From NCBI GenBank assembly GCA_003049465.1, contig PYSS01000104.1:62001-126000 (forward strand): a DNA stretch of 64,000 bases, written 5' to 3'. Positions 10,190 to 20,566 of this stretch are shown here, piece after piece. A program made the position numbers and the translations under genes. Under the pieces are notes generated by a model. The model did not search any database. It saw only the letters and a program-made list of their open reading frames with translations, and was not told where the DNA came from. Each line of letters opens with the position of its first letter. The stretch's first letter is position 1. The stretch is from Magnaporthiopsis rhizophila. Lineage: Eukaryota > Ascomycota > Sordariomycetes > Magnaporthales > Magnaporthaceae.

Positions 10190-11015
10190 ACATGTATGTA
10201 CCACTGGGAGAACCAGCCAGTGGCGCTGTCGCCGCCGCGGCATCCGAGTCTCCGTGTTCTCTCGCAGCGTCGTCACGGACTCCAACGTCACGTCGGGGTT
10301 TCTTCCCGAACCGCGACAGCGGCGTGCCCACCGTGTTTCACGCTGGCCGAGGATGACAGCAGCGTTGGCGTACTTGCTACTCACTCGTCCCGGCACTACG
10401 CTGGCAATCCGGTCATCGACAGCGGCAGCGGCAGCGGGCAGTTCCGCGACCAGGTGATCCGGTTCCAAGACCGCTGGGTCGTGGTGCTCGCGCACGCGCA
10501 GGACCTTGGCGTCGGCGTCTACTCGAGCCTCGGGCCTGCGCCACTGGAGGCGCGAGTCCGACTTCCCGCGTCACAGCCTGCTGGGTGCGTAGTGGGAGTG
10601 TCCATACGTGATGCGGATACGGGTGCAGCAGGGACGGCAGGCCTGGGCTCTGGTAGTCTCGGTGCGCGGGCCAGCGTCATAGTACTTTCCGTAGGATGGC
10701 GCGGCGCGGCTGACCGATTTTGCCAAGGACAACTACGCCGCGCAGGACATCTACGGCCTGCCCGACGGGTCCGACGACGTCGGCACGGGGCAGGGCCTCC
10801 AACTGGCAGTACGAGTGCAGGGCGGCGCGGCGGCTTCACGGTACGGTAAGGGATGGACTTTCGCGGCGCCGCATGGAACGGCGCGTCCGGGCGGCGGCGG
10901 GAAGGAAGCAGGCGGTGGTAGACTGAGGTCTTTGTCGACGGCAGCATCCATGCGGGGACGGTGCTGATTATCCCGACGAGGCCACTGGAAGTGTCTCGTG
11001 TGGGGCTCCAGGCAA
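10190..11015 (+). pseudogene. Decayed glycoside hydrolase family 32 gene (levanase/inulinase-like)
   Basis: Pieces of one GH32 enzyme appear in the correct order but in different frames: MYHWENQPVALS at 10196, NPVIDSGSGSGQFRD then WVVVLAHAQ at about 10400-10500, WECP (the family's acid/base Glu motif) at 10593-10604, DFAKDNYAAQDIYGLPDG at about 10715-10770, a NWQY-like piece at about 10800, and the beta-sandwich end EVFVDGSIHAGTVL at about 10926-10967. A TAG at 10590-10592 sits directly before WECP, in frame with it. At least three frameshifts separate the blocks. The N-terminal region with the NDPN nucleophile is not recognisable. GH32 enzymes hydrolyse fructans or sucrose; this copy cannot make one. 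Confidence 0.82.
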
Positions 11016-11054
11016 GAAAGTGTGCTAAGGCTCAACGCAAAAAGATCAATCAAC

Positions 11055-11141
11055 TGCCCCCACCCAGGATCGAACTAGGGACCTTCGGTTTGAATGGATC
11101 AGGGATACAAGACCGACGCGCTACCACTACGCCATAAGGGC
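11055..11141 (-). tRNA. tRNA-Thr (UGU anticodon) with a 15-nt intron
   Basis: The minus strand folds as a full tRNA. The acceptor GCCCTTA pairs with TGGGGGC (two G-U pairs), followed by discriminator A. The D arm is GCGTAGTGGTAGCGC. The anticodon stem TCGGT/ACCGA carries loop CTTGTA..A, giving anticodon TGT. A 15-nt intron sits at the canonical place after position 37. The T arm is CCTAG-TTCGATC-CTGGG. An oligo-T run on the minus strand just past the 3' end (plus positions 11039-11043) is a Pol III terminator. Confidence 0.9.
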
Positions 11142-12317
11142 CAATGATTGATTGATAGTGGCAGGCAGCCCCGGTCCAGTTATTTCCGGAGCTAATCTCC
11201 GTCGCACAGTTACCCTTGCCCATAAAGGATTAAAACGTTTACACTCCCACATACCGAGGAACCAAGAAACCACGCATCGATCCGCAAGCTACCATTTACA
11301 TTTACACTGTTGAACCTGACAGACGGCCTCGGGTTGAAATGAGGGATTTCCCTCTGCCACCTCCTGCCCAACTTGTGCCCAGACGATTGGCCCCGAGCTC
11401 ATCCCATCACCTGGAACAGCGGCCCGTGTTGGGCGCGGCGAGCCCAAGCTTCTAGAACGAGTGGGAGGGAGCTTGGGCCCTCTCTGACGCAACATGCCGG
11501 AAAGTTATCGTCGCAGCGGGCGACGCCCAAGCGAACCGGCCCGTTTGGCTAATAGCCGGACAGGGGAGCGCCTTGCTCGGCCGGCTGCTGTAAGACGTGC
11601 ATCAATGACGGATGGTCTGGCCTGGTATTTCCAGCCAATGCTCATTGGGACTCGGAGAATCGAGGAACAGCATGCACGGCAGCAACCCCTGTCGGTTGGG
11701 AGTGAACATTACGTAGTCGACGTCAAGTTCTCCTTCCCCGTCCGCCAGCGTCCCCGCCATTCATCGCCGTGCCAGGGCAGTGCAGCTTGCAGCCCATCTC
11801 TCCACCCAAACTGTAGTAGCTTCTGTGAACTTTGCTTTGCATCTGCCGCGAGAGCCGAACATCTTGTCGCACGTCTGGTCTCTTGCGAAAAGAACCTGCG
11901 ACCGTCGTATTGCTTGTAAGTCGCGAACCTCCCCCTCCCCTGTCAGCATCTCAAATTCTTTCGGTTGAGCACAAATTACCCCGCCTTCCCCTTCCGGCTT
12001 TCCATGTGCCAACCTCTCCCGAAAAAACGACATCCATTTCTGTCGCAACTCTCGCCACGCCGTCTGCCCATTTCAGGCTCGGTCTAATATTCGACTGTTT
12101 GCATATAAAAAAAAGCTCACAGAGCTAATTCGAGGCTGTTCTCGCAGCTCTTTGCTTGCTTTTGCCGCACCAAGTACCTACAGTATCTAGCTGTCGACGC
12201 CCCGCGCCCCTAAGCCCTCGTCGGCGCTGGCGCCCAAGCCCCTGCCTGCTCTTCGACTGGCTACCCAGCTCGCCTCGATCCCTTCTCGGCCCTTATCCCA
12301 AAAGCACCAGTGTCACA
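11142..12317. other. Intergenic and probable long 5' leader of TPS1
   Basis: About 1.2 kb between the tRNA and the TPS1 start. No gene recognised. A GTAAGT at about 11917 and a pyrimidine-rich CTCGCAG near 12147 could bound a leader intron. The 200 nt before the ATG are C/T-rich, as in fungal leaders. Confidence 0.35.
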
Positions 12318-14030
12318 ATGGGCAGCGTCGACGGAGATCAAATGGCGCTCGGAGGCCGGCTCCTGCTGATATCCAACCGCCTCCCCATCACCATCAAGCG
12401 CTCCGACGATGGCCAGTACAGCTTCTCCATGTCTTCGGGCGGCCTCGTCACCGGCCTGAGCGGCCTGTCCAAGGCCACCAGCTTCCAGTGGTACGGCTGG
12501 CCCGGACTCGAGGTTCCCGACGCCGAGGCCGGTCCGCTGGTCAAGCGGCTGAAGGACGAGTACGGCGCCCACCCCGTCTTTGTCGATGATGAGCTCGCAG
12601 ACAGGCATTACAATGGATTTTCGAGTGCGTGCGAATCAGCCTAGCAGGACCCAAACGCATAAGTCTGACTATCATTAACCATATCCAAACTTCACGAGCA
12701 GACTCGATCCTCTGGCCCCTCTTCCACTACCACCCCGGCGAGATCACATTCGACGAGTCGGCCTGGGCCGCCTACAAGGAGGTGAACCGGCTGTTCGCCC
12801 AGACCGTCATCAAGGACGTGCAGGACGGTGACATGATCTGGGTCCACGACTACCACCTCATGCTGCTGCCCGAGATGCTCCGCGAGGAGATTGGCTCCTC
12901 CAAGAAGGACGTCAAGATCGGCTTCTTCCTCCACACCCCGTTCCCCTCCTCCGAGATCTACCGCATCCTGCCCGTCCGGGAGGCTTTGCTTAAGGGGGTC
13001 CTCCACTGCGACCTGCTGGGCTTCCACACTTATGACTATGCCCGCCACTTTCTCAGCTCCTGCTCTCGCATTCTGTAGGTTTTGTTGCTTTTACTCTTTC
13101 GCATGCGGCGCCAATTTCTCCTCCCAGACGTGCGGGCATGACTGACCAGGACACAGCTCGGCACCTACCACGCCCAACGGCGTCGAGTTTGCCGGCCGCT
13201 TCGTCACGGTCGGCGCTTTCCCCATCGGCATCGACCCGGAGAAGTTTGTCGAGGGCCTCAAGAAGCCCAAAGTCATGGAGCGCATCGCGGCACTAACGCG
13301 CAAGTTCGAGGGCGTCAAGCTCATTGTCGGCGTCGACCGGCTCGACTACATCAAGGGCGTGCCGCAGAAGCTGCACGCGCTTGAGGTGTTCCTCACGGAG
13401 CACCCGGAGTGGATCGGCAAGATCGTGCTGGTCCAGGTGGCGGTGCCCAGCCGGCAGGACGTGGAGGAGTACCAGAACCTGCGGGCCGTGGTCAACGAGC
13501 TGGTGGGGCGCATCAACGGCAAGTTCGGCACCATCGAGTTCATGCCCATCCACTTCCTGCACCAGTCGGTCAGTTTCGACGAGCTGGCAGCCCTGTACGC
13601 CGTCTCGGACGTGTGCCTGGTCAGCTCGACGCGCGACGGCATGAACCTGGTCAGCTACGAGTACATCGCCACCCAGCGCGACCGCCACGGCGTCATGATC
13701 CTGTCCGAGTTCACCGGCGCCGCCCAGAGCCTGAGCGGCTCGCTCATCGTCAACCCCTGGAACACGGAGGAGCTGGCCAACGCCATCCACGACGCCGTCA
13801 CCATGGGCCCCGAGCAGCGCGAGGTCAACTACAAGAAGCTCGAGCGCTACGTCTTCAAGTACACGAGCGCCTGGTGGGGCCAGAGCTTCGTCACGGAGCT
13901 CAACCGCATCGCCGACGTCGAGGTCGAGTCCAAGGCGAAGCTCGCCCTGCGCAGCGCCACCGACGCCGTCGCCAGCGGCGCCCAAAAGGCCGCCGACGCC
14001 GTCTCGAGCGCTGTTGGTGGGAGCAGCTGA
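12318..14030 (+). CDS. TPS1: Alpha,alpha-trehalose-phosphate synthase, UDP-forming (517 aa, 3 exons)
   Basis: Makes trehalose 6-phosphate from UDP-glucose and glucose 6-phosphate (GT20 family), the first step of trehalose synthesis, in the cytosol. Exons 12318-12624, 12702-13074 and 13157-14030. Splicing restores the family sequences YNGFSNSILWPLFHY and SRIL..TTPNGVEFAGRF. Visible blocks: LLLISNRLPI at the N-terminus, GGLVTGL, WVHDYHLMLLP, FFLHTPFPSSEIYR, GVDRLDYIKGVPQKL (about 285-299, phosphate and UDP-sugar binding), and the C-terminal FTGAAQSLSGSLIVNPWN. It is a stand-alone synthase with no phosphatase domain. The last 40 residues are an Ala-rich helix (KLALRSATDAVASGAQKAAD), a plausible regulatory or disordered tail. 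The start is chosen at the ATG giving MGSVDG; an upstream in-frame ATG (12156) lies in the leader. Confidence 0.95.
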
Positions 14031-15583
14031 GCGGAGACGGGCGACAACGGGTGTAAAAAAGGGGTACGCGCCAGGGCATAGGTAAGAGTGGCAGCAACGG
14101 AACGCGGTAGACGAAGAATTATGACTAGCTCTTCTTGTCTTGCTTTCTGCCTTGCTAGATAGTATCTCTGCTTTTTGGTTTTCTTGGGAGGCCACGGAAG
14201 GCGGCCCCAGTCTCGTCGTTCGCCCGACGCAGCAAACGCAGATTGCCGATGTGGACGGCCGGTGCCAATCTCTTTCTTTTTTCTCTCTCTTCCTTATCCC
14301 ATAGCTTCAGCGTCAAGACGCCTTCATGGTGGCCATCACAATGTCGCTTGTATTTATTCATATCATAGGGTGGGCAGGATCTCGGTGTGGGGTTTCACAA
14401 TCATAATCATCTCGTTACGCATATTGGAACCGGCCTTCGGCCAGCATGTTCCTGTGTGCCAACACCACTCCAAAGACAGCTCTTGTGCGAGGCGGCCAAA
14501 CCAAGGAGAAGACCAACTCACAACTCGACTGGGGCTTTCCCTCTCTTGATCTGCGCCACATGAGGCCATTGGGTGCAAGAGCGCCTGGTCCTGGCCGAGG
14601 CGGTGTTCACGGAAGGCCGACCCCCTATTGTCAGCCTTGCATATCCTGCGTGTTGGGGATCTAGACCACGCATTGATCTCTCTAGTAGGTACCTAGTTTC
14701 AGTATGTTCCCCAGTGTTGTTGGCCCAAACTAACGACCAAACGTGGGGTCTTGCCGTTTCAGACAGGGGGGCATCGCCTCGGTCTGGGGGACCTCGTGGG
14801 CGGCCACAACCGCCGCAGCAAAATCGTCCCAATGAGCGGCGGCAGACGGTTTTTCCCCCACGAGGGCGAGGATACTGCAGGGAAAATCCAAGCTTTTTTG
14901 TATTCACAGTTCATGCAATGCAGGTTATCGAAGTCTCGACCTGCAGACGATGTGTCATTGGTTACCGGCTTTGTGGACTCGCGCGAGCCAGCGGAGTTTT
15001 GAACGGCACAGGTGCCAATCACCCAACATCCACTTTGGCGCCTGCGACTGACAAAACAGAACACAGGGAAGCACGCATACAAACATGATGGATTTGGATT
15101 ATAGAAGGCCATTTCCGTCGCACTGACTCTACCCGGATGTGCGACTTCCCCAGTCCCCGGAAATCGACCCAGACCACAACATGTGTGTAGCGCGCTCAAT
15201 GGTTTCTTTACGCCCGGCCGCCGGCTGTGGCCGCCCAGCCCAGGGAGGGAGACGACGACGACCGTAGTCAAGACCGGGAATGGCTGATCGCGGGGCATCT
15301 TGGAGTTCGTGATGTTTGCCCCGGGCCAACGAGCGACGTCTGTACGACTCATCGAGAAACGAAGGACCCAGTCCCGTTGTCGACAATGGCATGTATATAA
15401 GTGCGTGTTTTTGTTGCAGTCGCTGTCTTTGAAGTGCGTTCTGTCTGGCACCCACACGCAACGCAACGCACTACAACACGCGCTTTCACAACACAATCAC
15501 CTTCTGCACCTGCCAAGCTACCTTACCTTACCTACTTTACGCAAGAACGAATCTATCGCACCGTTTCCGCGCCAGTCTAGAAG
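14031..15583. other. Intergenic, no gene recognised
   Basis: About 1.5 kb between TPS1 and the next gene. Open frames of up to about 245 codons on the minus strand (14759-15496) lack protein-like composition or a domain. The right end carries the TATATAA promoter of the 15584 gene. Confidence 0.45.
15394..15401 (+). promoter_or_regulatory. TATA box of the 15584 gene
   Basis: TATATAAG about 185 nt upstream of the ATG at 15584. Confidence 0.45.
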
Positions 15584-16400
15584 ATGGCCCCCATGATCCG
15601 ATGCCCATTCTGCGGCTTCGACTACCCGGCCAACAAGTCGGCATGTCCATGGGACTCGACTCCGAACCGACGCGCCTCCGCTACAAGTAAGCTAATATCC
15701 CTTGACACATCGCTTGGAGATCTTTCAGCCTGACAAGATCCCCTTGCCAGACAACCGAGGCGAGGAAGGCACCACCTGGAAAGAAGACGGCTTCGATGAG
15801 GCCTTTGACAGAGCCGCTGCCTGGGTCCACGACCTGGTCGGCGAAGACCCGTCCCCTGAGGAGCTAGACGGGGACGGCGACAAGCCGCGGGAAGACGACG
15901 ACGACGGCAACAAAGGCCGTCCTCGCGTCCACGAGCTCTCCGCAGAGGGCGATGTCGAGACGCTCCGCATCTACGAACTGTCTACCGACGGCGAGGTAGA
16001 CACTGGCAAGGGGCATGCCACAGCGTCCAAGGCAGAAGCGGCGTCGGAGCGCAAAGGCCGGGCTGCCAAGAAAGACAGCCAAGGCCGGCAGCCCCGCAAG
16101 CCAGAAGATTTTGAAGCCGCCCGGGCTCGGCTGTTCCGCCAGCTGGCGTCCGGGGAAGACGCGACATCGGCATCGGGCCGCTCGCCGTCGTCGACAAGAG
16201 CAACCAGCGGCTCTCCGAGAAGACCGCAGATGAGGATTTTCAGGACCGGCGGGGACCAGGAGCCGTTCCTGTGGGACACCGAGGAGGAGATGGCAGGTGC
16301 CGAGGACTGGTCGTGGATGCCGGGGGTTGTCGGCGACGTGAGCGGGTCAAGCGATGATGTGACCCTGGTTTGTAGGGTCAAGCTCTCTTTCAGGGGCTAA
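15584..16400 (+). CDS. Hypothetical acidic protein with Cys-rich N-terminus (250 aa, 2 exons)
   Basis: Exon 1 is 15584-15686 and exon 2 is 15751-16400. The 64-nt intron (GTAAGC...CTGAC...CAG) joins them in frame; a nearer TTTCAG acceptor would give an immediate stop. Exon 1 encodes MIRCPFCGFDYPANKSACPW, a CxxC plus a third Cys, resembling half of a zinc ribbon. The remainder is strongly acidic then basic (for example DGDGDKPREDDDDGNKG) and looks disordered, with an imperfect repeat (VHELSAEGDVETLRIYELSTDGEVDT). No catalytic domain recognised. A nuclear or regulatory role would be a guess. Confidence 0.65.
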
Positions 16401-16526
16401 GATAGGTTTCCGCTGGCTGTGCTATGAGCGAGCCGGATTGGATGAGGAGGGCTTTTTTTTTTTTTTTTTTGGGCAGGTGGTCGGTATTCTTTTTAGAGAA
16501 AAAAAAAAATTTTTGTCAGGCAGGTG

Positions 16527-16612
16527 AATTCCGTTAAAAAGCAGTGTTTGTGCGGCATTCCAATTCCGTTAAAAAGCAGTGTTTGTACGGCATCTTAATT
16601 CCGTTGAAAGGC
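16527..16612 (+). repeat. 35-bp tandem repeat, about 2.5 copies
   Basis: Units start at 16527, 16562 and 16597 with AATTCCGTTAAAAAGCAGTG. The third is truncated. They lie next to oligo-T/oligo-A runs (about 16451-16470 and 16499-16513) and immediately left of duplicated unit 1. Confidence 0.8.
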
Positions 16613-16647
16613 TCTTTTTTTAATTGGCGAGTTGTCACGAGGCCCAG

Positions 16648-16661
16648 TGATCACGTGATCA
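16648..16661. promoter_or_regulatory. Palindrome with E-box core, shared by both duplicated units
   Basis: TGATCACGTGATCA is a perfect 14-bp palindrome centred on CACGTG. The other unit keeps TCACGTGATCA at 19693-19703. CACGTG is a bHLH binding core; that it works here is untested. Confidence 0.35.
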
Positions 16662-17308
16662 GACCCACGCACGGGCCTCAAAGCAACCCGAACCCGACAC
16701 TGCCAGGTGAAGGAACACACAGAATGGCGGGTCAAAGGGGTACCTCACGCCTCTTGTGACCAAATTCGGACGAAACGAGTTGGACGAACATGGGCCAAGG
16801 AGAAAAAAAAAATCCGCAGCGCATCAATTAAGCGGTTTGCACCACCACACAATGCCTGCGCCTTTTTCTTTTTTTTTTTCCCCAACGATGCCGCTCTTTT
16901 TTCGTTTTTTTTTGACTTTTTGTCTTTAGGGACTTGAAGTGGCACGGGCTATTTAGTGGGAAGGCGTTTGAAGTGGGGAACAAGCCTATTTAGTGGGGAC
17001 GTTGTGCTCCACTCATTTTTAACCTATCAAGACGCACCGCGGGCCGAACCCGACCAGCCCTGGATGTAAATAGCAACCAGCCCTCACACTTAGGTAGTTC
17101 ATGCCGTGAACAGAAATGCTAACGCCGACGCTTTAGTCTTTCAAGCTCTCAATAATTTAGAAGCAAAAACGGGTAGATCAGGTGCGATGCGGCCATACGG
17201 GCAAGACATAAATCAGAAGAACCACTACAAGGGCAAGGAAGACAAAAAAAAAACACCTTCAGCTGGACTGTTTCCCTCTTCAGCCGATTGGCACAGCCAC
17301 GTGCATCA

Positions 17309-17998
17309 TCAGCCACGTAAAATCCTCACATTGTATTCCAGCCGCGCGAGACGCTCGCGGTTCTCGATGCGCATGTTGTACATCTCGTTCTTCATGCTGG
17401 CAATGTCTCGAAGGATATCCTGAAGCATGTCGAGCATGAAGGCCTCACTAATGGGCACGTGCGTTTTAATTAACTTTGCCTGTTTCGCCTTCCATTTATG
17501 AGATGACAGACATACCTCGCGGAGGCTGTTGGGCCGGGGGAATGTACAGCTTCGGTCCGCGTGTGTGAGTACCAAGGGGTGCGCTGAGTGAAGGGCTGTT
17601 GCTACGCAGGTGGTTGGTGTTAATTAGTACATGACGTCACTAGGACGGTGCAACGGGCGTCGTGCCTGATAATCTGCAAAGGTTTGCTGCGCATCCAGCT
17701 GGCCGACCTGGAGCGAATTTGTCTGCTGGAAAGCGAGGACATCGGGATCGAGTGGGTTGTATGGCTGTTGTTGGTGCAACTGAGGAGTCGGCGGGTGGTG
17801 TTGAAAGTCCGACCGCAGCTGTGCTCCTTCGGATTGCGGTTGCGGAACCGGAAAATTGTCATACTGTCCGGGTGGGAGTTGCGCTTGCGGGCTCTGGGCG
17901 TCTGGCATCGGCGCCTGTTGGATAGGGTAGGCTGCGTGACTGTCGGCGGCCTCGCCGAGGTGGGGTGCGTGGAACGAGGCGGGAGCTTGTCGGTCCAT
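17309..17998 (-). CDS. Orphan Gln/Pro-rich coiled-coil protein, copy 1 (185 aa, 3 exons)
   Basis: Exons 17998-17666, 17601-17516 and 17447-17309 on the minus strand; total 558 nt, in frame. Residues 1-111 are Gln/Pro-rich (MDRQAPASFHAPHL, YPIQQAPMPDAQSPQ, LHQQQPYNPLDPDVLAF). The last exon is a predicted coiled coil (MLDMLQDILRDIASMKNEMY and on to a Leu/Arg-rich end). The second intron is GTATGT...CATTAG. The first appears to start with GC after CAG (GCACGA) and end in GTAG; the same arrangement occurs in the other copy. Exon 2 frame is supported by silent differences between copies (HTRTEA...GPTASA conserved). A TATA-like element lies at 18068-18075. No known family; it may be lineage-specific. 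Confidence 0.6.
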
Positions 17999-18067
17999 AG
18001 CAAATTGCCTTCGAGTTTGTGGTTCGATTCGATTTCTTCCAAGGTGGAAGGGATGGAGGGCACCGTC

Positions 18068-18075
18068 TATATAAA
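18068..18075 (-). promoter_or_regulatory. TATA box of duplicated gene, copy 1
   Basis: TTATATA on the minus strand, about 70 nt upstream of the ATG at 17998. It matches in place the TATAAAG ahead of copy 2. Confidence 0.5.
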
Positions 18076-19301
18076 GGCTCAGTGCCCTTTCCAAACAGCG
18101 GCGAACGGGACGGAAAACCAACACGTTTCCACGTGACTGGAATCTGGAATCTCGTTCCATAGTGCGACCTGGTGGCTGCAGTATGCTGTGGTCATGGTGG
18201 CTCCACCTACAAGGAACGTTAGGTCGCATTATGCACAAGCCCACTCTTTTGGGCGAAATACCGCGGGAAAAGAGTTGTGGAGCATCCCTTTGTGACCGGG
18301 CACAAATTCGTCCCTCTCTCTCTACCCAGACACAAACCCCTTTCCCCCGCCCCAATCAGCGAACACCATCCAGCCGTGGCGATAGAGAGCCATAAACGGC
18401 CCACCCCCGCCTTCGACTTCGTTTCGTTGCCTCAGCTTACGTCGGACAATCAAAAGTCACGCAGCAGAAATCAATTGGCTTGAGAGGACGAGAAAACACT
18501 GCCAAACACCGGAACACTGTAGCGCGCATTATATCGCTAAAGCTGGAAAACATGCCCAATCTCAAGCTCCTGCCATGATAACTCCGTCTAAGATAAGGTA
18601 GCGAGCTGCCTTTGCAAGTTTAGGGTTCACTTTCTTCCAAGATGGTGGAGGGAATGGCGGACACGGCTTATATGAGGAGGTGCTTGTACCTACCGGTCGG
18701 CCTCAATCCGAATACATTCGGTTAGTGCCACAAAGTAGGTGGCTAGAGGCAGCAGACTCCATGGGGTGAACAAAGCTGGTCGAGGATACTTGCGCAACCG
18801 GGGACGATATCGGGAGAATGAAGCATCCATTCTTCCCACCACAACGCCATCGACCGATCGCCCCCCGCCCACGTGACTGGTCCTTTAAGAAACCTGGATG
18901 AGCCTAACGCCCGCCCAATCAAGCTTTGCCCTGCCCGGTCTGAGGTGCTGCGCTTCCGGCACACGGCGTCCCCACTAACGGTTGCCCTCCCTCAATATAT
19001 GGTGCTGCACACTGTGCGGCTAAAAAAAAAAAAAAAAAAGGAGCCACCGCAGGAGTGGTCGACAGAAATTCGGGGTCTGAGGTCTGCTTGGCCACCAACC
19101 TCGTTTACCGTGCGACAAGGAGGGTGTTCGCTGGTGCCGCCTCGGGGTGGGTTCCGAGTCAAACTAGCCGGGTAGGCAGCAGTACGTACCAGGTACCGAG
19201 CGGCTGCGATATCCACGGTCCCGTGCAAGCGTGCTAGGCACAGATGATCACGCGGTCACGCAAAGGGGGGAGTAAAAAATAAGCAAAACCAAAAAACGAA
19301 A

Positions 19302-19420
19302 ACATACAACACCGAGGATTCCCCAGTGGTCACCCACCTGAGTACTAGTTCGGCCCTCACTGGTTTGACTAGGGGAGAGCGGACGGGATCCCGTATATTC
19401 CAGTGGGTATGGTCGTATGT
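19302..19420 (-). rRNA. 5S ribosomal RNA gene
   Basis: The minus strand from 19420 reads ACATACGACCATACC...GATCCCGTCCGCTCTCC, then GGTGGGTGACCACTGGGGAATCC, and ends GTTGTATGT: a complete 119-nt fungal 5S rRNA. The ends pair (ACATACGAC with GTTGTATGT) and the internal control region is recognisable. A T-rich run just past the 3' end (minus sense TTTTCGTTTTTTGG) is a Pol III terminator. Dispersed 5S genes of this kind are known in Neurospora and relatives. It lies in the spacer between the two duplicated units. Confidence 0.92.
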
Positions 19421-19639
19421 GGCAGTTCAGAGGCAGCTGGAGTGTTATGTTTGTAACCTTGCACATAATCATCAACCCGAATGCCCGGCAGCCCTTTGCA
19501 TGGGTACCCTAAAAATTCCGAAGATTTAAAAATGAGAAAGAAAAAAAAAGCAATCTTATTTTACAAACAATCTTGTCTGGGCGGGAGCTTCTAGTTTACT
19601 AGGCGGGAACCTCTTAAAAAAGGGGGGGGGGGACCTCTT

Positions 19640-20065
19640 TTTATTATTATTATTAATTTTTTTTTTGGCGGGCTGTCCACGGCGCCCAAGTGTCACGTGA
19701 TCAGACCCCGCGCACGGGCCTCACCGGCTGCATCGGCCTAGATCTCTTTCAAATACCAACCCACTTTGCCGCCCATTTTGCAGTAGCCCTACATGCCTTG
19801 ATACGGGTGTACGATTTTTTTTTCTTTCCTGGGCCCGCGCTTTTTTAACTGGCGGATGCTGCGCATGTTTTTTGTTGGATGCTGCGCTTTTTTTTTAGGG
19901 ACTGTGAGTGCCACAAGTGGTACAATAATAAGCTATTTAATAGGGAGGCGCTTAAAGTGGGGAACAAGCTTATTTAGTAGGAAAGTTATGCTTCATTAAT
20001 TTTTTAACGATATAAATAACAACCAGCCCTCACACCTAATTCTTGCCGCGAAACATAATGCTAGC
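19640..20065. repeat. Duplicated unit, copy 2, left part
   Basis: This matches the left portion of copy 1 (about 16610-17110), including the CACGTG palindrome region and CAACCAGCCCTCACAC. The copy is cut at 20065 by the nested insertion and resumes at 27412. Confidence 0.75.
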
Positions 20066-20080
20066 CGTTACGGGACCAAG

Positions 20081-20085
20081 CCCGC
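20081..20085. repeat. Target-site duplication CCCGC (left)
   Basis: Five bases immediately before the 5' LTR, identical to 27299-27303 immediately after the 3' LTR. Confidence 0.85.
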
Positions 20086-20566
20086 TGTTACAACCACAGC
20101 TGGCAGGGGACAGGAGGGCTGGGGCTAACCCCCAGCGGGACGCCTCTACCCCGCAGTCATGAAGGCCAGGGGCCAAATAACCAAAGCCATGCTGACAAAG
20201 AAAGTCACGTAACCGCCAGGGTCGGCGATAAGCGTGATATATCGGGGATGAACATATCACAGCTAACACCAGATTAATATATACGATCGGTGCAATCACC
20301 ATATATCACCCATAACAAATATAGCACAAGTTTGGCACAGGAGAATTACGGGTATATAAGATAAAGGTTTCCCACTGTGTTAAATAGTTTTTAACTAAGG
20401 TTTCGGTATCAGTTAACCTAAATTAGCTCCAAGGTATTTCTTTGGGCAAGCAATCGAAATTTTTGTTACTACCCCAGTTTTTAGCACAAGCAACCTTGTA
20501 AAAATCATACTGCTTAGCACCTTTTTTAATATACCTTATCCTAAAAGCAAAAAACCGTTTATAACA
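20086..20566 (+). repeat. 5' LTR of the gypsy element (481 bp)
   Basis: Begins TGTTACAACCACAGCTGG and ends CCGTTTATAACA. Same length as the 3' LTR. The first 200 bp keep normal GC content; the last 150 bp are heavily C-to-T and G-to-A changed. Confidence 0.93.

Larger units (their letters stand above)
16610..18885. repeat. Duplicated unit, copy 1
   Basis: This segment is repeated in the same orientation at 19640-20065 plus 27412-29135. Shared landmarks, in order: an E-box-containing TCACGTGATCAGACC (16651 and 19693), a motif with GTGGGGAACAAGC (about 16974 and 19959), CAACCAGCCCTCACAC (about 17077 and 20020), the whole small gene (17309-17998 and 27641-28383), and the end sequence CCACGTGACTGGTCCT (about 18870 and 29120). 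Divergence is considerable, so the duplication is not recent. Boundaries are approximate. Confidence 0.75.

Noticed and set aside
14759..15496. 245-codon minus-strand open frame rich in Cys
   Set aside because: No domain, no plausible start or splice context. The cysteines are scattered without pattern.
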